Shown: in pieces, positions 37,830 through 46,000 of the stretch
Layout of the letters: each line of letters opens with the position of its first letter
How positions within the stretch are numbered: the first letter of the stretch is position 1
NCBI RefSeq assembly: GCF_001467025.1
Contig: NZ_LNXV01000005.1
Span: 1-64,000, forward strand
From: Legionella brunensis
Lineage (GTDB): Bacteria; Pseudomonadota; Gammaproteobacteria; Legionellales; Legionellaceae
DNA length: 64,000 nucleotides
Direction: 5' to 3'
The notes under the pieces: generated by a model
Seen by the model: the letters and a program-made list of their open reading frames with translations, nothing else
Databases searched by the model: none
What the model was told of the DNA's origin: nothing
Position numbers and translations under genes: made by a program

Positions 37830-40106
37830 TCACTTCAAAAAGTCCTTCTTCTTGGGTTCATCGCTTGGCAAATCCGCCTCGGATTTCATCTCATCTGAGC
37901 TTATCGAATCTTGAAAAGCCTCTTCACCCAACACCGGAAATTCTGTTTTAGAAGTAGGGAGTGTTGATAGGGAATCTATTGTTTTAAAAAACAATGGATT
38001 TTTAGCACAAAGCACAGCCACGTCCTTAATGCCTCGATACAGAGAATACCTTAAAGGATGAAACTCGAATTTTTTTGCAAGATTAGACTCAGACAGCTCT
38101 TGTATCATTGATTCAACAATAAGACCAAATATTAATTTATTATGGGCCGCCATTACTTTTTTATCACAGCCAGGAAATGGCAATCTTTCATACCTTAACT
38201 CGCTTTCTTTTATTTTTACTTTATAGACGATATGTAGATTCACATTAATATTGGGTTTTATTCTGGTTCCTGAAAGAAATTCAGTCTCACCAAATCGTGT
38301 AATTATATCTTCTTCATGTTGATGATGATAAGCCCGTAAAAAATTTGAATTCTGATCATAAGTCATCAAACTTGCATGGGCGTCCATTTCTTTGCCGATA
38401 CCCGGTGCACCTAAAGCGTATAGTGTAATTCCTTCTATTTTTTTTAGCTGTTTGTTATTACAGAATTTTTCTTTATCTTGCTCAAGATTTCTTTCTAACA
38501 CAATAAGTTCTTGTTGATGCTGATGTGAGTCAGAATACTGACTGCTAATTCTTTTAATAATCTCACCAGGCTCTCTATCTTGAACCGCAATGCCTCGTTG
38601 TACAGTGTGTGTAAAGGCCTTTGCCAACGCGCCCCCTAAACTATGTCCTGCAATTCTTAATCTAAATGTTTGTCCTGGATGGATAAGCGATATCTGCTCC
38701 ATTAAAAAATTAACTTGTTCAAGTAATTTTTCTTCATGTTTTTTTATTAACTCTTGTCCAGGCCCGCCTTCGTCAAGAGCAACACTTTTAGAGGCAAAAT
38801 CAATAGTACCAAAAAAATTGATTTGAATTTCAAGGGGATTTTCTATCTTATTAGGAATACTTGCAGTACACCTAAAGGCGGGCTCATTCATTAACAAACA
38901 AACTTGATAAGTAGATTCCGTATTTGATGCCCCTGTATTATTAACCCTTTTTAACACACTTTCCCTGCTTAAGTTTACCTCAACATTTTTAGACTTTTTA
39001 TTGTAATGCCTGTATTCATAGGTAAACTCATACAGTTCGCGCTGATACCAGCCAGATATAACATGTTCTTTCTCTGTTGCTACCCTTAAGTGATTTTCTG
39101 TTTGAGTCATTTTGGTAATAAGGTTTTCAATTACCACTTTTTCAGACGCTTTAGCAAACGTTAATTTTTTTAGATCGTTTAAAGCACCAGCAATTTCTGA
39201 ATGACATTCTTCAAGAACAAAACCTATTTTGGGAGGATGAATTTCATCAGCTAATCTAATAACTGCTCTCATCACTTTCTTTTGACAAGATTGTATTAGT
39301 TCTTTATTTTGTAATTCATCACCTTGAGAAGTATTTTTTGAAAAATCTAACATGAGAGAGGATAAAGATTTTAGTTGAGTGTTTATTTCCTTTAGTTCTT
39401 TAATTAACTCTTGGTTTTTAAATCCATCCTCATCTCTACGTTCAATTTGTTTAAATTTTTCTTCTATTTCTTTTTCTTGAAAGTTACTCCTGTTTCTTTC
39501 GCAAATCTTTTCGACTTTATTACCAACAGATAAGCTATTTATAAATGGAACATAAAACTGGACCAGAGCAGAACTTTTACTCATCTCTTTGAGCATTTCC
39601 GAAAGAGCTTGTCTAACCTCGACATTCGATTCCAAATTTTTTATTATTTCCGGTGAAGAAAACCTGCCGTTTATTTCTATCAATATTTTTTTATCAGTTG
39701 GATTTGCTTTAAATAGTCTAGTAAACGCTCTAATTAAGATAATACAATCATCAACACTATCTATCTTATGATCTTCAATCAATAATTTTTCGAGCGATTT
39801 ATTTTGAAGTACTTGGATTAACGCTACACATTCTAAAATGTTGGCAGTGGACTCTACCCATATGAATTTAAGCCCACTCTCACTGCTTTCTTTAAGTGCG
39901 CTCGCAATCTGCTCTATCGCTTTTTCATTTGATACCCAATTATTAATTTTAAAACGAATAAAGTTGTGATTCATGGCTAAAGCTTGAGCAAGCTCACCAT
40001 AGCCAGACTCATCCATTATAGCTTTAAGAGTTAATGTATCATCTAAAAAAGGAGATGACTCTTTTATCTTTTGAATGATTGTTTTTTGCTCGACTGTAAG
40101 TGGCAT
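37830..40106 (-). CDS. Class-3 lipase-like protein, candidate effector
   Basis: A 758-residue soluble protein without signal peptide. The N-terminal ~200 residues form leucine-rich, helix-rich segments; a Lys/Glu coiled-coil stretch follows (about 205-275). The second half has an alpha/beta-hydrolase nucleophile elbow RIAGHSLGGALAKAF (Ser489), then LYALGAPGIG and RAYHHQHEEDIITRFG, which matches the acid-bearing strand of fungal-lipase-like (class 3) enzymes. The catalytic His is not certain. The C-terminus is acidic and Lys-rich (LPSDEPKKKDFLK). Lipase or esterase activity and type IV secretion are hypotheses from motifs and context. Confidence 0.7.
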   Translation of the reverse strand: MPLTVEQKTIIQKIKESSPFLDDTLTLKAIMDESGYGELAQALAMNHNFIRFKINNWVSNEKAIEQIASALKESSESGLKFIWVESTANILECVALIQVLQNKSLEKLLIEDHKIDSVDDCIILIRAFTRLFKANPTDKKILIEINGRFSSPEIIKNLESNVEVRQALSEMLKEMSKSSALVQFYVPFINSLSVGNKVEKICERNRSNFQEKEIEEKFKQIERRDEDGFKNQELIKELKEINTQLKSLSSLMLDFSKNTSQGDELQNKELIQSCQKKVMRAVIRLADEIHPPKIGFVLEECHSEIAGALNDLKKLTFAKASEKVVIENLITKMTQTENHLRVATEKEHVISGWYQRELYEFTYEYRHYNKKSKNVEVNLSRESVLKRVNNTGASNTESTYQVCLLMNEPAFRCTASIPNKIENPLEIQINFFGTIDFASKSVALDEGGPGQELIKKHEEKLLEQVNFLMEQISLIHPGQTFRLRIAGHSLGGALAKAFTHTVQRGIAVQDREPGEIIKRISSQYSDSHQHQQELIVLERNLEQDKEKFCNNKQLKKIEGITLYALGAPGIGKEMDAHASLMTYDQNSNFLRAYHHQHEEDIITRFGETEFLSGTRIKPNINVNLHIVYKVKIKESELRYERLPFPGCDKKVMAAHNKLIFGLIVESMIQELSESNLAKKFEFHPLRYSLYRGIKDVAVLCAKNPLFFKTIDSLSTLPTSKTEFPVLGEEAFQDSISSDEMKSEADLPSDEPKKKDFLK

Positions 40107-40203
40107 ATTGGCTACTCAACAAACTATTCCAAGATATCCAGCTCTTTGAGGTTAAAAAATAATATATTTAATATTAGCACAATATGTATATTTTAAACCC
40201 CCG

Positions 40204-40229
40204 ATAGACATTAAATAGACACTCATGTA
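40204..40229. other. Weak relative of the IS terminal repeat
   Basis: The stretch cattaaatagacactc resembles part of the 40411-40435 IS end (attaaataaacactc-like) in the same orientation. Only about 13 of 14 A+T-rich bases match, so this could be chance. The gap 40107-40435 otherwise holds only an untestable 48-codon plus-strand frame. Confidence 0.25.
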
Positions 40230-40410
40230 ATGATCCAATTGAAGAAATTGTCCAGTAAAGAAGTTTATCTTAAGCCTTTTCCTATTGTTGACTCTAACGA
40301 GAAAGAAAGCCCAAGAACACTGAATCGGGATCAAGTAATGGCTAATAGTCCAAATCGGGTGATCCACGGGTTTTGACAATGCTAACCGCTCTGCAGCGTT
40401 ACTTCCCTAT

Positions 40411-40435
40411 GTGACACAGTTAAATAAACACTCTC
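40411..40435 (+). repeat. Solo IS256-like terminal repeat
   Basis: This 25-base block matches the IS end at 63-87 in 23 of 25 positions and points the same way. No transposase frame adjoins it, so it is a solo end or deletion relic. The minus-strand gene to its right stops at 40436-40438, immediately outside the repeat. Confidence 0.55.
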
Positions 40436-42301
40436 TTATAGATTGACTTGAGTTTTAAGACTTTCTTCCTGAATAAGATTGTCAACTTCCTCAGGGGTTT
40501 GGGGACTCAGTTTATTTGCCCTACGTAGAGATTCATCACAACATTTTTGAAATCTTTCAGTTAACCCAGGATCTTTTTTTGCTGTAATATATTTATTAAT
40601 TTTATCGAAATCTTTATCACTCAAAGTAATTACTTTATTGGGGTTATTTTCTAATTCAATTTCAAAATCTACCAGAATATCCAATGGCTTTTTGTGACTC
40701 GATAATTCTTTTGACTGTTCCTGTACCTTACCTGCAACTTTCTTATCAACTAAACCAGCCATCATTGAATGATAGCTTGCTTTGTCCTCTTGTGGTCGAT
40801 CTTTTTTTGCGGAAGGAAGCGGAGTAGTAATTTGATCGTCTAAAGTTGGAGAAGGATCTTTTTTTGATATCCAGGTGGCCAGAGCTTGAAAAGGTTTTGC
40901 AATTTTTTTTATACCTTGTTCGACTAAAGCAAAAGGAGATAAAATAGCCAAAGGTAGCGCACTTATTAGCCCTACCGCCCCCTTTAATGCAACCGAGTCG
41001 GCATGTTTTGCAACCGTTGAAACTCCTGAAATTATATTTCCCATTGATTCTGTTGGGTTAAGGAAAGCTTTAACCATAACGCCAGGGAGTCTTGCAAGAG
41101 CAACAAGTAAGAGCATACCTCCTGCCAAGCCTTTATCTCTTCTGGAAGCATTTGGATCCATAATGGTACTAATGTACTCTCCCATGGCTTTTTGTAAGAA
41201 ATTGCTATTTACTATTCTAGTTAGAAGTGTATTTTCCTCATTATTAACAATGATATCTTTAGCTCTTTGAGCATTAACAATAACTTGCTGTGGCGTACCA
41301 AAAAAGCCTAGCGCCTCTTCACTTAAAGTTCGCTTAAGTAGTGGGTCATGTTCAGCCCCAGCAGTTAAGATATCAGTCGATGTTTTTGAGCAATTTTTGG
41401 TATGCAAGTTAAAACCTGGTGCATCGGGTTCAGTTAACTCACGCATTTTCTTAAGCATAGCTTCTGGCGACAAACCTCGTCTTCCCTCATCTACATAAGG
41501 TAACGTTACTACATGATCTGGAGGCACTCCCTTAGTAACATAATCAACCTCTAACTCATTTTCTTCATCTTCCTCCAGTGCGCGTAATTCTTCTATTAAG
41601 GCTTCTCTTTCCTTTTTAAGTTCTGCCATATGTTGTTTGGCATTTTCCAGAAAAAACTCCTTGAATTTCTCAATATCTACTTCTCCAGGATTTTTTTCTA
41701 GGTAATCTTTTACTAAATCATCGCTTTTTAACCCAATATTATTACATATTAATTTTAAACTACCTTCAACCTTAGGTCTTTTCATTGTTTTGACTTTATC
41801 CATTAACAAGTCGTGAACTTCTAAACGTTCTTTTAATCTCTCTATTTGTAGTTCAATATCAACTTTTTTTAATTCAGTATCCGACAAATCTCTTTGGTGA
41901 ACTATCGACGAGGGAGCATAGGTCATCACTTGGCCACCAAATTTTCCAGTATGCCTTCTCTGTTCAGGTTGCAAATACTCTTTTGCTTTTTCACTGTACT
42001 CAAGGTGTTTACCTTTACGCTCATCCTTCATATCTTGTTCTGTATTGGATAAGAAAAAAGTATCACCACGCCACCAACTAAACTCTATTTTAAAATATTC
42101 AGTTTCAGATGCTACTTCGTCTGTTTTAACAAGTTTACCTTCGTCGTTGTATTTTGCTGAATGGGTGGTATCTTTTTTTTGAGTCGTTGGTATTCTTTGT
42201 TTAGCATTTTTCAAATATTCTTCAAAAGACAAATTGTTGCATTTCAAATATTCTTCAGAAGTCAAAGGATTGTCTTCCCAATACTCCATCTCTCTCATCA
42301 T
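40436..42301 (-). CDS. Main fragment of a frameshifted papain-like candidate effector
   Basis: The 621-residue frame seems to be the continuation of the 42255-42803 frame. It has a SWWRGDTF motif, a coiled-coil stretch (~140-260) and FNLHTKNCSKTSTDILTAG, in which Cys304 sits in an NC-S/A-type motif of permuted NlpC/P60 or LRAT-like papain folds. Two C-terminal hydrophobic helices follow (GLAGGMLLLVALARLPGVMV, GAVGLISALPLAILSPFAL), then a charged tail. Start is uncertain since the natural start is in the upstream frame. The stop abuts a solo IS end. Catalysis and effector status are inferred. Confidence 0.6.
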   Translation of the reverse strand: MMREMEYWEDNPLTSEEYLKCNNLSFEEYLKNAKQRIPTTQKKDTTHSAKYNDEGKLVKTDEVASETEYFKIEFSWWRGDTFFLSNTEQDMKDERKGKHLEYSEKAKEYLQPEQRRHTGKFGGQVMTYAPSSIVHQRDLSDTELKKVDIELQIERLKERLEVHDLLMDKVKTMKRPKVEGSLKLICNNIGLKSDDLVKDYLEKNPGEVDIEKFKEFFLENAKQHMAELKKEREALIEELRALEEDEENELEVDYVTKGVPPDHVVTLPYVDEGRRGLSPEAMLKKMRELTEPDAPGFNLHTKNCSKTSTDILTAGAEHDPLLKRTLSEEALGFFGTPQQVIVNAQRAKDIIVNNEENTLLTRIVNSNFLQKAMGEYISTIMDPNASRRDKGLAGGMLLLVALARLPGVMVKAFLNPTESMGNIISGVSTVAKHADSVALKGAVGLISALPLAILSPFALVEQGIKKIAKPFQALATWISKKDPSPTLDDQITTPLPSAKKDRPQEDKASYHSMMAGLVDKKVAGKVQEQSKELSSHKKPLDILVDFEIELENNPNKVITLSDKDFDKINKYITAKKDPGLTERFQKCCDESLRRANKLSPQTPEEVDNLIQEESLKTQVNL

Positions 42302-42803
42302 CCTCTAAGGTATCTTTATGTTTTTCATACCTCTCATATAAAATTTCTCTGTAGTTTTCATATTGCTCTAAAGTCGACTTGCCTTTTTTTTGCAAATATT
42401 TTTTAAAAGTTAAACCCTCTCTCTCCTTCTCTCTATCTATATCTCTCTCTTCTTCTTCTTCGTCCTCTTCTAAATATTCTTTATACTCTTCATATTCCTC
42501 ATATAAAACTTCTCTTGCTTCTTCATATCCTTCTATATCTTCCTCATATTCTTTTACATCTTCCTCAAATCCTTTACGCGCGTATTCTTCAAAAGTTTCT
42601 TCATAACAATACGTTTCAATCCATTTTTTAGTTTCTTCATTGATTGGAAGCGACATAACTATAGAAGCATGACCAACATTCCCTCCAAATAACTCCTGCT
42701 CAACAAAATTATCCATTCCATTGCTTGTCTTATTTTTTGTCCCCCAAGTCAATACTTCAACATTATGTATTGAAGGATTATATTTAGGCATGAACTTCCC
42801 CAA
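42255..42803 (-). CDS. N-terminal fragment of the frameshifted candidate effector
   Basis: The 182-residue frame contains VEVLTWGTKN and NVGHASIVMSLP (His45), the His half of a papain-like active site whose Cys lies in the overlapping next frame. A Glu/Tyr/Arg-rich low-complexity region follows (residues 75-165), coded by ct/tct-rich repeats. The frame ends DGVLGRQSFDF, whereas the other frame continues with YWEDNPLTSEEYLK. The fit suggests a slip in the GAGAGAGA tract near 42285-42300. ATG at 42803 or Met5 may be the true start. Confidence 0.6.
   Translation of the reverse strand: MGKFMPKYNPSIHNVEVLTWGTKNKTSNGMDNFVEQELFGGNVGHASIVMSLPINEETKKWIETYCYEETFEEYARKGFEEDVKEYEEDIEGYEEAREVLYEEYEEYKEYLEEDEEEEERDIDREKEREGLTFKKYLQKKGKSTLEQYENYREILYERYEKHKDTLEDDERDGVLGRQSFDF
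42420..42500. repeat. CT/TTC-rich simple-sequence tract
   Basis: The plus strand is a run of ctctc, tctat and ttcttcttcttcg units that encodes the Glu/Asp/Arg-rich part of the minus-strand frame. Such tracts are prone to slippage and may explain the nearby frameshift. Confidence 0.7.
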
Positions 42804-43004
42804 AACTTACTGGATACTACAATTATAGATTATTTAATCTATTTGATTTATTTTTTTTCAATTTGATTGTCATAAATAATTGCTCCCTTCTCAGTAGAAG
42901 GGATGAGCCAGTGAAAAAATCTTTCTGGGATCCTAAAAAAGACAAAATTGGATCAGAGATTGAGCGGCTGGGGTAAAGAACATCCTAGAGTATTTGAACT
43001 GGAA

Positions 43005-46000
43005 TCAATCTTTTTGCAAATTCTTTCGTTTCAAGTAGGTTTCACAACCTTCTACGGTCAGCGGTCGAGAATAATAATACCCTTGAATGCCATCAATCCC
43101 TTGTGCTTGCAGAATCTTAAGTTGTGTTTCATTTTCCACACCTTCAGCAATCACCTGGATATTTAGTTTGTGAGCCATTGTGGTAATAGCACTAATAATT
43201 GTTTGATCTGAATAGTCATTTTCACAATCTTCAATGAATATTTTATCAATTTTGATTTTATGAATTGGTAAATGTTTTAGATAAGATAAGCCAGAGTAAC
43301 CTGTACCAAAGTCATCCATCACTAAATTTATCCCTTGTTCCCGCAGTGCCTCAATCTCTTTATAAAACTCTTCGTTATAATCAATAAAAACTGTTTCGGT
43401 AATTTCTAACTCGATTGATTCTGAGCTTAATTGTGTTTCAGCCAAAGTCTTTGACACCAAATCGCTTACAGAATGACGGAGAAATTGTATTGCTGACACA
43501 TTAATAGCAATAGCGCCTGAAAAAATTTTTTTATCTTGCCAAATTTTTGCTTGCGTGCAAGCGGTCTTAAAAACCCACTCGCTGACAGCAATAATTAAAG
43601 GGCTTTTTTCCAGAGTAGAAATAAAATCCTTAGCCTCCAAGATGCCTTTTTCCGGGTGGTTCCACCGCAGCAGGGTTTCAAGCCCCACTATTTCTCCAGT
43701 ATGAATGTTGTAAACGGGTTGATACATGAGGAAAAATTCTTTATTTTCATACGCTTGCTGCAATTCCTTGTCTAAACCATGAACTTTCTGATATTCCTCG
43801 TGTAGCTCTGTTGAGTAATAATGAAATTGATTTCGACCCTTTTCTTTAGCTTGGTACAATGCCGTATCAGCAAGTTTCAGTAATGTTTGAATATCGTGAC
43901 CATCCTTAGGAAAGATACTAATCCCCATACTGGCTGTAATTTGCAATAAATGTGCATCGATTTGACAGGGTTTAGACATTTCATGAAATAATCGCTCAAT
44001 GATGACTGTAATTTGCTTAGGAGACACAATATTTGCGAGCATAACAGCAAATTCATCTCCACCAATACGCGCAGCAATATCACCTTCACGTAACGTTGCA
44101 GTTAAAGTTTTTGCAATATGTACCAGTAACTTATCGCCATTATCGTGACCTAAGGTATCATTGATAACTTTAAAATAATCCAAATCTAAAAATAGCAAGG
44201 CCACCTTGCCATGGGAGCGAGCCAATTGTTTCGTGGTTTGTTGAAATATTTCATACAACATATTTCTATTTGCTAAACCCGTTAATGGGTCATGAGTAGC
44301 TTGATAATAAAGCTTGGCATTTTCCAGTGAAGTCATTGCTTGTGAAGATAATAATTGCAGACTATCTAAATGATTTGCCGTAAAGGTATAGCTACTACTC
44401 TTATTTTCTAAATATAAAATACGACATAATTGTCCCTGGTAAAATAACGGCATCATGAGAAGCGATCGGGGATTTTCTTGCTGTATATAAGGATCATTAA
44501 AGTAAAATTCAGACTGGATTGCATCATTTACAATAATCGACTTTTGCGTCCGTTGAACATAATTCAATATAGAAAGAGGATATTTTGACGATTCTTCAGC
44601 TCTTTCATGATTATTCAGGTAAACGACTTGTTGTTCCAAATTTCCCTCTGCTTCAATGACCCATTGATCATTAACTTTACTTAAAATTATGCTGCGCTGT
44701 GCCCCTGCATTCTCCAATACAATTACCATAAATTTCTGCAGTAGTTTATCTAGACGAATTTCACTAGAGATCAGTTGAGTAAATTTTAACATAGCCAGCA
44801 TATCTAAATTTTGGGGAGCTTGATGAGGATAGGTATTTGCTAATGCCAGATTATCTTTGGCAAGGTTTAAGTCTGGATAAGTTTCTTCCATAAGTTTAAT
44901 TTTGGTAATTACGCCCCACTCTTTAAAATAGCGATAGGCATTTTGTAAATATAATTTCGCAATCCGCTCGACTTTTGTAGACATGCAAAGACGACCAGCA
45001 TTTTCATTTGCAATAGCAGCAATTAAGATTAACCCACGAGAAAGAGCTATTTCTATGGTTTGCTCGTAAAGAACAAGAGCCTGCTGATACTCAGCTTTTA
45101 TGTGAGCAAATTCTGCGGCAATAAGTGAGGCATGAGCTTTATAATTCTTAGGACACCAAGACGCATATTTTTCGATAAGCAGAGCCAGATTTTTTAATTT
45201 TTTAAAATAACATTTCTGTTTAGTTTTTGGTTGGTGAGGAAAATCATTAAACAGCGCGAGTGCATAAAAAAACTTGGCATCCAAATGGCTAACTAATCCT
45301 TGATCATAATCTGCATAAGTCTCATAATTTTTTCCTGTATTAATCGCCTCTTCAATATTACCCAATAGAAAATGAAATCGCGTCATTGAACTATAAAAAA
45401 AACTGGATTCAGTCTTATTTTGTCCTTTGATAATAGTTTCTTCAAAAAAAGCTGATTGCTCAAGCCTGGCAAGCTCAGGATTCTCTAAACACTCGATGGA
45501 ATAATCCCAAAACTTTGCGACAGTGCTAAAATCAGAGATGTTAACTCGAGACATAAATGACAATGCAGATTGAATATTTTTTTTAACCTCACTCAGTGTT
45601 TTTCCTGCTGAAAGTGCGTGTAATACAAGTAGCAAGTTGCTGTAGTTACTATAAACTAAATCGCCCACCTCACAACAAAGCCTAAATGCCTTGCTCACCG
45701 TTTTATTTGAAGCATTAATAGATAATTGATAAGGTTCGATAAAACTACCTAGAACAAATTGATTTTTGCCTTCAAAGTTCGAAGCCCCATATTTTTGTTT
45801 TAAGTTGTTATAGAGTTTTACAAAAGAAATTGCCTCATCATACAAGTTCATTGAATGCATAATTACAAAGGCATAAACCGGAATACACATTGACGTGCAT
45901 TCCGTATACCCAAACTTCAGACTCAAACTAATATTTTTGCAGATAAGAAGAACGAATAGCTGCTGATTAGTAATAAAAGCACTGTTTAGTAATTGGGTAA

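Noticed and set aside
40152-40379. 75-codon minus-strand frame and 48-codon plus-strand frame in the same gap
   Set aside because: Neither has a ribosome site or recognisable motif. I could not tie them to a transposase.
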